Origin: JTS-AC122 sp050246015
GTDB lineage: Bacteria > Planctomycetota > Phycisphaerae > Phycisphaerales > UBA1924
Assembly: GCA_050246015.1 (NCBI GenBank)
Contig: JBFWWU010000018.1
Coordinates: forward strand, 21,022-85,021
Direction of reading: 5' to 3'
Length of the DNA: 64,000 nt
The notes beneath the pieces were generated by a model. That model saw only the letters and a program-made list of their open reading frames with translations, was not told where the DNA came from and searched no databases. The position numbers and the translations under genes were made by a program. Of this stretch, positions 25,498 through 33,292 are shown one piece after another; within the stretch, counting starts at the first letter, position 1, and every line of letters begins with the position of its first letter.

Positions 25498-26751
25498 ATG
25501 AACGCCATCCGATCAGCCCGTCTTCTGGCCCTCCCGCCATTCCTTTTCGACGAGATCGACCGCAAGAAGCGCGAGCGCCTCGCCGCCGGCGCGGACGTCA
25601 TCAACCTCGGCGTCGGCGATCCCGACCAGCCCACCCCCGGTTTCATCGTCGAAGAAATGAACCGCGCGATGCGGGATCTCGTGAACCAGCAGTATCCGGC
25701 CGTGGGCGGCGGGCTCAAGGTCTTCCGCGAAGCCGCCGCCCGATTCATGCACACACGCTTCGGCGTCACGGTCGATCCCATGCGCCACATCGTCGCGCTC
25801 CTGGGTAGCAAGGACGGTATCGCCCATCTGCCGCTTGGAATCACCAACCCCGGCGACACCATCATCGTCCCCGACCCCGCCTACCCCGTGTACGAGATCG
25901 GCGCGGTGCTGGCCGAGTGCCGCGTCGCCAAATCCCCCGTGCGGCGCGAAACCGGGTGGAAGCCCACCTTCGCCGCGCCCGGCGGCGCCATGGAAGGCGT
26001 CGATGTGGCCCGGTTGAAGCGCGAGGGTTCGCGCGCCCGGCTGCTCTGGGTGAACTACCCGAGCAACCCGTGCTCGTCTTCCGCGGACGTCGCCTTTTAC
26101 GAGCGCGTCATCGAGTTCTGCGCCGGCGCCGCGACGATCACCGGCGCGCCCCTCATCGCCGCCTCGGACCTGGCCTACTCCGAACTCTACCTCGACGGGC
26201 CCGCCAACAAGCCGCCCAGCATCTGGCAGGCGCGCAACGCCAGCATCGACGAGACGCCCGCGATCGAGTTCCATTCCCTCAGCAAGACGTTCAACATGAC
26301 CGGGTGGCGCATCGGGTTCGCGGTCGGGCACGCCGACGTCGTCGGCGCGCTCAACACCGTCAAGAGCAACATGGACTCCGGGACGTTCAACGCGATCCAG
26401 GCCGCGGGCGCGCTCGCGCTGGACCGGCACGACGGGCCCGAGGTCCAGCGAATGCGAACCCTCTACCGCGACCGGCGCGATGCGCTCGTCCCCGGGCTTC
26501 GCGCCATCGGGTGCGAAGTCGATGTCCCCGACGCGGGTTTCTTCGTGTGGGCACGCACGCCAACGGGAAGCGACGGCTCGCGGGTGGATTCGATGACGTT
26601 CGCCGCCAAGTGCCTGGAACAGGCCGACGTCGTCGTCGTCCCCGGCGGCGGGTTCAGCCCCGCCGGACGCGAGTACTTCCGCGTCGCGCTGACCGTGGAT
26701 TCCCCGCGGCTCCGCGAGGCGACGCAGCGCATGCGCACGATCGAGTGGTGA
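25498..26751 (+). CDS. dapL: Class I/II PLP aminotransferase, LL-diaminopimelate aminotransferase-like
   Basis: A 417-residue fold-type I enzyme with the PLP lysine K263 in HSLSKTFNMTGWRIGFAVG, substrate-binding region INLGVGDPDQPTPG (about 35-48) and NYPSNPC (about 187). The overall pattern resembles LL-DAP aminotransferase (DapL), which makes LL-diaminopimelate for lysine and peptidoglycan in one step. A related aspartate or alanine aminotransferase cannot be excluded from sequence alone. The gene symbol is my best guess. It is divergent from the oxidoreductase (start at 25446) and its 3' end overlaps the convergent DUF1801 gene by about 98 bases. Confidence 0.75.
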   Translation: MNAIRSARLLALPPFLFDEIDRKKRERLAAGADVINLGVGDPDQPTPGFIVEEMNRAMRDLVNQQYPAVGGGLKVFREAAARFMHTRFGVTVDPMRHIVALLGSKDGIAHLPLGITNPGDTIIVPDPAYPVYEIGAVLAECRVAKSPVRRETGWKPTFAAPGGAMEGVDVARLKREGSRARLLWVNYPSNPCSSSADVAFYERVIEFCAGAATITGAPLIAASDLAYSELYLDGPANKPPSIWQARNASIDETPAIEFHSLSKTFNMTGWRIGFAVGHADVVGALNTVKSNMDSGTFNAIQAAGALALDRHDGPEVQRMRTLYRDRRDALVPGLRAIGCEVDVPDAGFFVWARTPTGSDGSRVDSMTFAAKCLEQADVVVVPGGGFSPAGREYFRVALTVDSPRLREATQRMRTIEW

Positions 26752-27196
26752 TCGGCGTGCGAGCGAGGCGAGAGGGCTCCGGATTCCCCGGCATACGCTC
26801 GCGCGGGTTGCCCATCGTCTCCTGATCGGCGGCGGCGCGGATCATTTCCGCGACAGCCCGCCGGCGAACGCTCCTGACGTCCGGTAGATCCATGAACCGC
26901 TTGAACCTGCCCGTGCCGTACAGCAGGCCGGCCGGATCGGGCAGGCTCGCGCCGCGGATGAACGACATCACGACGCGCCCGCGCCTGATCTCAAGCATGC
27001 AGATGTTGCCGCCGATCGATTTGAAGTACGCACGGTCGTGGAAGTAGCAGATGACGCCGAACTTGATCGCCTCGGTCGCGCTCGGGACCAGGCCGAGCAC
27101 CAGCCGGCGCGCCGCCATGACCACACGACGAGCCTCCCCGGTCACCTCGGCCAGGTGAACGGCAAACTCGGTCGGTGTGAGGCGCGCCGGGTTCAT
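26654..27196 (-). CDS. DUF1801 (YdhG-like) domain protein
   Basis: At 180 residues, the first 125 or so match the DUF1801/YdhG-like fold: AARRLVLGLVPSATEAIKFGVICYFHDRAYFKSIGG, then MSFIRGASLPDPAGLLYGTGRFKRFM. Proteins of this type are small cytoplasmic proteins of unknown function. The C-terminal 45 residues, rich in Arg/Ala, are probably a low-complexity tail. The ATG at 27196 starts MNPARLTPTEF and removes a long Arg/Gly-rich upstream extension that does not look coding. The stop lies inside the convergent aminotransferase gene, giving an overlap of about 98 bases. Confidence 0.75.
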   Translation of the reverse strand: MNPARLTPTEFAVHLAEVTGEARRVVMAARRLVLGLVPSATEAIKFGVICYFHDRAYFKSIGGNICMLEIRRGRVVMSFIRGASLPDPAGLLYGTGRFKRFMDLPDVRSVRRRAVAEMIRAAADQETMGNPRERMPGNPEPSRLARTPITTRSCACAASPRGAAGNPRSARRGSTRVRRG

Positions 27197-27231
27197 TCGG
27201 CGTGTGTTGCTCGAATCGATCGGCCCGCGGG

Positions 27232-28017
27232 CTACCGCGCCCGCGCGCCGAACGTCACGTGGGCCTCCGCCCGGATCGTCACGAAACCCGGCTCGACCGA
27301 GCCGTCGAATCCGCCCTCCGCGGGCGCACGCGACATGCTGTTGGCCATCGTGTTCATCCACAGGTTCGGCTCCGACGACGTCGTTGACGCCTCGATGACG
27401 CAGTGGATCCGCATGTCAAGCGCCTCGGCGAGCGTCTCGGCTTTGTCTCTGGCCGCCTTGGCCGCCAGCCGCAGCGCCTCCTGGCGCGCTTCCAGCGCCC
27501 CGCTGATCTCGAAACTCACCCCATCGATCCGGTTCGCCCCGGCGCCGGTTGCCGCGTCGATCACCTTCCCGACCGCCTTGGGATCGTCCACACGAACCTT
27601 CACCATGCTCGAGGCGTCGTACCCCAGAAGAATCCGCTGCTGATCCCCCCCTTCCCACTTGTACGCCGGCGTCAGCCGCACTTCACTCGTTTGGATCTGC
27701 ATCCCCGAGATCTTCAGTCCGTCCACCGCCTTCACGATGGCGGCGATCCCCGCACCCGCTTTGTCAGACGCATCCTGTGCTCGGCGGTCCCGCATCTCCA
27801 CACCCACGAACACGACCGCGTAGTCCGGCCGGCGCTGCACCTCGCCCGTCCCGCTCACTCGGATCACCGGGCGGTCATCCTGGATCTTCACCGGCACGGC
27901 GGCGGTGACGTCCGGCTGAACCAGCCCGGAACGGCCGGTCGGCGCGACCACACCGCTCGCCGACACCATCGACAGGCTCGCTGTGCCGAGGATCAAAGCG
28001 CAGGCAATCGAGTTCAT
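27232..28017 (-). CDS. SIMPL (DUF541) domain periplasmic protein
   Basis: A 261-residue protein with an N-terminal signal peptide (IACALILGTASLSMVSASG) and a SIMPL/DUF541 domain from about residue 50 to 255: VIRVSGTGEVQRRPDYAVV near the start and DGVSFEISGALEARQEALR in the middle. Relatives are oligomeric periplasmic or outer-membrane-associated proteins with stress-related roles (for example the BP26/OMP28 family). The start follows AAGGAA in the minus direction. Its upstream gap faces the metH promoter region, so the two genes are divergently arranged. Confidence 0.85.
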   Translation of the reverse strand: MNSIACALILGTASLSMVSASGVVAPTGRSGLVQPDVTAAVPVKIQDDRPVIRVSGTGEVQRRPDYAVVFVGVEMRDRRAQDASDKAGAGIAAIVKAVDGLKISGMQIQTSEVRLTPAYKWEGGDQQRILLGYDASSMVKVRVDDPKAVGKVIDAATGAGANRIDGVSFEISGALEARQEALRLAAKAARDKAETLAEALDMRIHCVIEASTTSSEPNLWMNTMANSMSRAPAEGGFDGSVEPGFVTIRAEAHVTFGARAR

Positions 28018-28181
28018 GGTCGGGTTCCTTGCAGGTGGGTGATGATGCTCCCGTTCAGACGCAATACCGCGCCTCGCGCGGCGAGCGTGACGATAACCGT
28101 GTTATTGAACCCTTCCAAGCGTCGCCGGGCCCACAGGCCCCGAACTTTTCTTATATCCATATTTCCGGATGGACGGATGAA

Positions 28182-28190
28182 TGGTACAAT
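28182..28190 (+). promoter_or_regulatory. Possible extended -10 promoter of metH
   Basis: TGGTACAAT is an extended -10 pattern (TGn followed by TACAAT, five of six matches), giving a start near 28197 and a leader of about 80 bases to the metH GTG. No good -35 lies at the right distance. I see no cobalamin or SAH riboswitch pattern I can support in the leader, although such regulation would be common for metH. Confidence 0.35.
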
Positions 28191-28278
28191 CAGGGGAGTT
28201 TGTGGCTTCCCCGCTACGGGCTCGCGTGTGGGGTTTCGTGCGTCAGCCGATACACAGTGCCAGTCAGGAGCCAGCCAC

Positions 28279-31200
28279 GTGCCCGATCAAACGCCGAGCC
28301 GATTTCTTGCGGAACTCGCACGCCGAACCCTCGTTTTCGACGGCGCGATGGGCACGTCCATCTACTCCAAATCGCTCAGCGTCGAGCACGATTACTGCGG
28401 CTGCGAGAACTGCACGGACATCCTCGTGCGCACCCGCCCCGACGTGATCCAGGAGATCCACGAATCGTTCCTGGCCGCGGGCGCGGACGTCGTCGAGACC
28501 GATACCTTCGGCGCGAACAAACTCGTGCTCAGCGAGTTCGACCTGACTTCCGAGACGTTTTCCCTGAACAAGCAAGCCGCGGAGATCGCGCGGGCCGCGT
28601 GCGCGAAGTTCGCCACCTCGGACAAGCCGCGCTTCGTCGCCGGATCGATCGGGCCGGGCACGAAACTCCTGACGCTGGGGAACACCACGTGGGACGTGAT
28701 GCTGGATTCCTACCGTGAGCAGGCCCGCGGGCTGATCGCCGGCGGGGCCGACGTGTTGATCATCGAAACCTGCCAGGATCTCCAGCAGGTCAAGTGCGCC
28801 ATCAACGCGGTGCTGCAGGCGATCCACGAGGCGGGTCGCACGCCGGCGCAGATCCCGATCATGGCGTCGGTCACGATCGAGACAACCGGCACGATGCTCG
28901 TCGGCACGGCGATCGAGGCCGCCGCCACCGCGCTGGCCGGGTATCCCATCATTTCGCTCGGGCTCAACTGCGCCACCGGGCCCACCGAAATGGCGGACCA
29001 CATCCACTGGCTGGGGCGCAACTGGAGTGTCGCGGGTGGTTCGGCCCACGCCCAACCGCGGCTGCCCCGCTACATCTCCTGCATCCCCAACGCCGGCCTC
29101 CCCGTGCTGGTCGATGGCCGCACCGAATATCCGCTCCGCCCCGAGCCTTTCGTCGAGGCCGTGTCGAAGTTCATCGAGCGCGACGGCGTGCGGATCGTCG
29201 GCGGGTGCTGCGGGACGACGCCCGAGCACATCCGCCAACTCGCCCGCCGCGTCGAGCAGATCAACCGCGATCGGGCCCGCGAGCACGCCCCCCCCCTCCC
29301 CCCGGGCCCGCTCGGCCCCGACGCAGCCTCCCGCGACGCTTCGCCGAGCGACGGCGCGTGCACCTCCCTCTACTCGCGTACCGAGTACCGCCAGGACAAC
29401 TCGATCCTGATCGTCGGCGAGCGCATGAACGCATCGGGCTCCAAGAAGTTCAAGCAACTCCTGGAAGCCGAGGATTGGGACGGGATCGTGTCGCTGGCCA
29501 GGGAGCAGGTGAAGCACGACGGCGCGCACGTGCTGGATCTGAACGTGGACTACGCCGGGCGCGACAACGCCCGCGACGCGGCCGAAGTCGTCAAGCGCGT
29601 CGTACGCCAGGTGGACGTGCCGCTCATGATCGACTCGACGCAGGTCGGCACGATCGAAGCCGCCCTCAAGCACGCCCCGGGCAAGTGCATCATCAACTCG
29701 GCGAACTTCGAGGACGGGAACGAGAAGTTCGACCATATCTGCGGGCTCGCCCGGACCTACGGCGCGGCCCTGGTCATCGGCTCGATCGACGAAGACAAGG
29801 AAGCGTCCATGGCGCGCACCGCCAGCCGCAAACTCGCCATCGCCGCGCGCGGCTTCGAGCGCGCGACGGGCGTCCATGCCCTGGCCCCCGAAGACCTGTT
29901 TTTCGATCCGCTCGTGCTGCCGATCTCGACGGGGATGGAATCCGACCGGCGCAGCGGGCTGGAGACCATCGAAGGCGTGCGCCTCATCGCGCGGGAGTTC
30001 CCGCGGTGCCAGACGGTGGTCGGCCTGTCGAACGTGTCGTTCGGGCTCAAGCCCGCCGCGCGCGTCGCCCTGAACTCCGCCTTCCTGCACGAGTTGCAGG
30101 AGGCCGGCCTGACCTCGGCCATCGTCCACTTCTCCAAGATCCTGCCGCGGAACAAGATCGCCGACGACGTCTGGCATGCGGCCCTGGATTTGATCTACGA
30201 CCGCCGAGAGGCCCCGGGGGGACCGAAGGATCCGCTCCAGGCGTTCATCGCGCTCTTCAAGGACGTCGAGGGATCAGGCGCCGCCAAAAAAGAAAAAAAG
30301 GTGCTCACGCTCGAAGAGCAACTCCGGGCGCACATCATCGACGGCGAGAAGGAGGGGCTGCGCGAGTCGCTCGACGCCGCCATGCGACGCTACAAGCCCC
30401 TGGACATCATTAACGACCACCTGCTGGACGGCATGAAGACCGTCGGGGAACTCTTCGGCTCGGGGCAGATGCAGTTGCCGTTCGTGCTTCAGAGCGCCGA
30501 GGTGATGAAAATGGCGGTGTCGCATCTCGAGCCGCACATGCAGCGCGTGCAGGGAACCAGCAAGGGCACCATCGTCCTGGCGACGGTCAAGGGCGACGTG
30601 CACGACATCGGCAAAAACCTCGTGGACATCATCCTGACCAACAACGGGTACACGGTGCACAACCTGGGGATCAAGCAGCCCATCGCCGACATCATCAAGG
30701 CCTGGAAGGAGCACCAGGCCGACGCGATCGGGATGTCCGGGCTGCTGGTCAAGTCCGTCAACGTGATGGAGGAGAATCTCAAGGAGATGAACGCCGCCTC
30801 GCTCGACCGGCTCCCGCCCGTGGTGCTCGGCGGGGCCGCGCTCTCGCGCCACTACTGCGAAAGCACGCTGCGCCAGACGTACGAGGGCGACGTGTTCTAC
30901 GGCAAGGACGCCTTCGACGGGCTCCGCGTCATGGACCACATCATGGGCGGCGCGACCGCGACGCTGAACCGCGAGATCGACGATCGCCAGGGAAAGCGCA
31001 GCAAGGCCGAGGAACTCATCGTCAAGGCCCGGCGCGAGCGGGCGTCCGCGCCGCCGCGGCGAATCGACGAAGCCGGGGCGCCTGCGCCCGCCGCGGGGTC
31101 CAGCGCCACGCGCCTCGCGGAGCGTGCGCGAAGCGACGTCGCCCACGGCGCCCCGGTCCCGACGCCGCCGTTCTGGGGTTCGCGCGTCGTGACCGGGATC

Positions 31201-31995
31201 GACCTCGACCATGTCTACCCCTTCATCAACCCCGTCGCGCTCTTCCGCGGGCAATGGCAGGTCAAAAAAGGCGCGCTCTCCGACGCGGCGTACGACGCGC
31301 TGATCCACGAGCAGATTACCCCCGTCTTCGATCGACTCAAGCACGAGTGCAAGCGCGAGAAGATCCTTCAGCCTGCGGTCGTCTACGGGTACTTCCCCTG
31401 CGGCGCCGACGGCGACGACCTCGTGATCTTCGATCCCGATTCCATCACCGAGGCCGCCGGCCCCGGCGCCGCGCCCCAGGCCCCCGCCTCGCTCCGAGAG
31501 ATCGAGCGATTCACCTTTCCGCGCCAGCCCGACAAACGGCGGCTGTGCATCTCCGACTTCTTTCGCCCGATCGAATCTGGCGAGCACGACGTCATCGCGA
31601 TGCACTGCGTCACCATGGGCCCGCGGGCGACCGAGGTCGCGCGGGATCTCTTCGCCAGGAACGATTACACGCAGTACCTCTACCTCCACGGCCTGGGAGT
31701 CGAGACCGCCGAGGCACTCGCGGAGTTCTGGCACAAACGCATCCGCCAGGAACTCGGCATCGCGTCCGAGGATTCCCCACGCGTCCGCGAACTGTTCACC
31801 CAGCACTACCGCGGCTCGCGGTACAGTTTCGGGTACCCCGCCTGCCCCGACATGTCGGATCAGCAAAAACTCTGGCGGCTCCTGAAGCCCGAGCGCATCG
31901 GCTGCACGCTCACCGAAAACTGGCAGATCGACCCGGAGCAGAGCACCAGCGCCATCATTGTGCATCATCCGGAGGCCAAGTACTTCAACGTCTAG
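28279..31995 (+). CDS. metH: Cobalamin-dependent methionine synthase
   Basis: At 1238 residues this is full-length MetH with all modules in order. The homocysteine-binding domain (about 1-330) has zinc ligands C231 (GLNCATG) and C310-C311 (GGCCGTTP). The pterin-binding domain spans about 375-640, starting near IVGERMNASGSKKF. The cobalamin-binding cap and Rossmann domain (about 690-890) carry the B12-ligating H775 in VKGDVHDIGKN. The SAM-binding reactivation domain (about 965-1238) has YRGSRYSFGYPACPD. It methylates homocysteine to methionine with methyltetrahydrofolate. A C-tract-encoded Pro-rich linker separates domains 1 and 2 (residues 335-370), and an Ala/Pro linker lies before the last domain. 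The GTG at 28279 follows AGGAG by 9 bases. Confidence 0.95.
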   Translation: MPDQTPSRFLAELARRTLVFDGAMGTSIYSKSLSVEHDYCGCENCTDILVRTRPDVIQEIHESFLAAGADVVETDTFGANKLVLSEFDLTSETFSLNKQAAEIARAACAKFATSDKPRFVAGSIGPGTKLLTLGNTTWDVMLDSYREQARGLIAGGADVLIIETCQDLQQVKCAINAVLQAIHEAGRTPAQIPIMASVTIETTGTMLVGTAIEAAATALAGYPIISLGLNCATGPTEMADHIHWLGRNWSVAGGSAHAQPRLPRYISCIPNAGLPVLVDGRTEYPLRPEPFVEAVSKFIERDGVRIVGGCCGTTPEHIRQLARRVEQINRDRAREHAPPLPPGPLGPDAASRDASPSDGACTSLYSRTEYRQDNSILIVGERMNASGSKKFKQLLEAEDWDGIVSLAREQVKHDGAHVLDLNVDYAGRDNARDAAEVVKRVVRQVDVPLMIDSTQVGTIEAALKHAPGKCIINSANFEDGNEKFDHICGLARTYGAALVIGSIDEDKEASMARTASRKLAIAARGFERATGVHALAPEDLFFDPLVLPISTGMESDRRSGLETIEGVRLIAREFPRCQTVVGLSNVSFGLKPAARVALNSAFLHELQEAGLTSAIVHFSKILPRNKIADDVWHAALDLIYDRREAPGGPKDPLQAFIALFKDVEGSGAAKKEKKVLTLEEQLRAHIIDGEKEGLRESLDAAMRRYKPLDIINDHLLDGMKTVGELFGSGQMQLPFVLQSAEVMKMAVSHLEPHMQRVQGTSKGTIVLATVKGDVHDIGKNLVDIILTNNGYTVHNLGIKQPIADIIKAWKEHQADAIGMSGLLVKSVNVMEENLKEMNAASLDRLPPVVLGGAALSRHYCESTLRQTYEGDVFYGKDAFDGLRVMDHIMGGATATLNREIDDRQGKRSKAEELIVKARRERASAPPRRIDEAGAPAPAAGSSATRLAERARSDVAHGAPVPTPPFWGSRVVTGIDLDHVYPFINPVALFRGQWQVKKGALSDAAYDALIHEQITPVFDRLKHECKREKILQPAVVYGYFPCGADGDDLVIFDPDSITEAAGPGAAPQAPASLREIERFTFPRQPDKRRLCISDFFRPIESGEHDVIAMHCVTMGPRATEVARDLFARNDYTQYLYLHGLGVETAEALAEFWHKRIRQELGIASEDSPRVRELFTQHYRGSRYSFGYPACPDMSDQQKLWRLLKPERIGCTLTENWQIDPEQSTSAIIVHHPEAKYFNV

Positions 31996-32016
31996 GCCGC
32001 GATCTTGAGCGAGTGT

Positions 32017-32047
32017 CCCACCCGCTCCGCGCGGAGTGCCGGGTGGG
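32017..32047. repeat. Palindromic hairpin (REP-like) after metH
   Basis: CCCACCCG (32017-32024) and CGGGTGGG (32040-32047) can pair. They enclose CTCCGCGCGGAG, itself a palindrome, plus a 3-base bulge. It begins 21 bases past the metH stop and has no T-run, so it does not look like a standard intrinsic terminator, but it may protect or terminate the transcript. A similar but not identical palindromic cluster lies at 61397-61428. Confidence 0.5.
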
Positions 32048-32097
32048 TAGCCTGCTCCCGGAGTTCATAGGGGGTGACGACCCGCCATTTCGGTGCG

Positions 32098-32125
32098 TTG
32101 CTCAACCCGCGTTCCGAGGTATAAT
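32098..32125 (+). promoter_or_regulatory. Sigma-70-like promoter directly before the winged-helix gene
   Basis: A perfect -10 TATAAT (32120-32125) with a -35-like TTGCTC (32098-32103, three of six matches) and a 16-base spacer places the transcription start at about 32132-32133. That coincides with the ATG at 32133. This is the best -10 in the window and implies little or no leader. Confidence 0.6.
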
Positions 32126-32132
32126 TTGTCGT

Positions 32133-32444
32133 ATGCCTACTCCCTCCGGGCACATGCCGTCCTCGATCGCTCCGTTTTTCCGGGGGTTGGCGTCGGCCAA
32201 AGTGCGGACCGTGGCGGAGCCGGTATCAAAGGCACGGGTCGTCTCGCTTGTGCTGGACCTGCTGAGCCGCGACCGCGCGATGGCGATGTCCGAAATCGCC
32301 GCGGCTGTGCCAAGTGTTCCGGTCCCCGAGTTGTCCGATATCGTCCGCCAACTGGTGGATAGCGGCATCTGCGAAGCGCTCCCGATGCCGCGCGACGAAG
32401 TGGCGGTCCGGCTGACCGATCGCGGCTGGAAACTCGCCTCCTGA
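32133..32444 (+). CDS. Small winged-helix-like protein, probably DNA-binding
   Basis: This 103-residue protein has a helical region (about 30-100) with winged-helix spacing: VSKARVVSLVLDLLSRDRAM, then SEIAAAVPSVPVPELSDIV (helix-turn-helix) and AVRLTDRGWKLAS as the wing. It is probably a regulator, but I do not assign a family. The ATG at 32133 coincides with the predicted transcription start; an in-frame ATG at 32154 would leave a leader of about 20 bases without a ribosome-binding site. It is probably co-transcribed with the next gene, 42 bases on. Confidence 0.65.
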   Translation: MPTPSGHMPSSIAPFFRGLASAKVRTVAEPVSKARVVSLVLDLLSRDRAMAMSEIAAAVPSVPVPELSDIVRQLVDSGICEALPMPRDEVAVRLTDRGWKLAS

Positions 32445-32486
32445 AGCGCGTCCGCGCACACCGACCCGACACCGGGGGATCCAGGC

Positions 32487-33152
32487 ATGACTTCATCCGG
32501 ACTGCTGCTCGCTGCCCAGACCAGCGCCGCGCTTGCCTTGTGGCCCTTTTATCTCCTGGCCGGCCTGATCGGCGCGATCGCGGCGTCGATCGAAATCGCT
32601 ACGCGCTTCCGCGACGAACCCGTCAAGGCCCTCTCGTACCGCGAAAGCATCGCCTATCTCACGGTGAACTTCCTGGTCGGCGCCTTGGCCTTCCAGATCG
32701 CTTGGGCCTCCCAAGCCTCGCCCTCGGCGGACCAGGCGCCCATGTTCGCCTCGCTCGCCGGCCTCGGCGCGACCATGCTCATCCGCGCCAAGGTCATCAC
32801 GCTGAAAATCAGCGGGCAGGAAGTCGGCATCGGGCCCGGGCTCATCGTCGACAAACTGCTCCGCGCACTCGACCGACAGATCGATCGGCGCCGGGCGCTG
32901 GATCGAACAAACCTCGTGCAGTCGTCCATGGCGGGGGTGGCCTACGACGACGCCAAGGCCACGCTCGAAACCCATCTGCTCAGGGCGCTCATCACCTTGA
33001 CCAAGGAAGAGAAAGAGGAAATCGGGCGGCTCGTCGGTGAAATCGAGGAGAGTCCCCGGTCGGATCAGGAACGAGCCATGTCCATGGGGTACCTCGTCCT
33101 CGACATCGCCGGCGAGAAGTTCCTGCGCCGCTTCTTTCCGCCAACGGGTTGA
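32487..33152 (+). CDS. Membrane-associated protein of unknown function
   Basis: A 221-residue protein with hydrophobic segments at about 15-36 (LALWPFYLLAGLIGAIAAS), 57-75 and 86-98, then a cytoplasmic-looking, charged helical C-terminal half (RALDRQIDRRRALDRTN and onward, with a long acidic stretch EEKEEIGRLVGEIEESP). I recognise no family. It follows the winged-helix gene by 42 bases and may be regulated by it; that is inferred from proximity only. Downstream is an intrinsic terminator that serves the opposite strand. Confidence 0.65.
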   Translation: MTSSGLLLAAQTSAALALWPFYLLAGLIGAIAASIEIATRFRDEPVKALSYRESIAYLTVNFLVGALAFQIAWASQASPSADQAPMFASLAGLGATMLIRAKVITLKISGQEVGIGPGLIVDKLLRALDRQIDRRRALDRTNLVQSSMAGVAYDDAKATLETHLLRALITLTKEEKEEIGRLVGEIEESPRSDQERAMSMGYLVLDIAGEKFLRRFFPPTG

Positions 33153-33222
33153 CGCCGCTGCCGAACACCGATCGCCAAGCGACGATCGAATACTTCCTTC
33201 ATTTGCCACGCAATCCCCTAAG

Positions 33223-33253
33223 AAAACCCCGCGCTGCCTGACGCAGCGCGGGG
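33223..33253 (-). terminator. Intrinsic terminator of the CHRD/tail protein gene
   Basis: A perfect 11-base-pair stem (CCCCGCGCTGC with GCAGCGCGGGG, 33227-33237 and 33243-33253) with a 5-base loop is followed on the minus strand by four Ts from 33226-33223. It lies 39 bases past the minus-strand stop at 33293. On the plus strand the T-run is absent, so it serves the minus strand. Confidence 0.85.
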
Positions 33254-33292
33254 TGGCTTTGGTCCTCACTCGGATACCCGTTCGCCCCGCCT

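Noticed and set aside
28018..28278. Cobalamin or SAH riboswitch before metH
   Set aside because: I could not identify the conserved core elements of either riboswitch in the leader.
28264..30177. A long minus-strand frame antisense to metH
   Set aside because: MetH domains and catalytic residues are intact on the plus strand; the opposite frame has no recognisable features.
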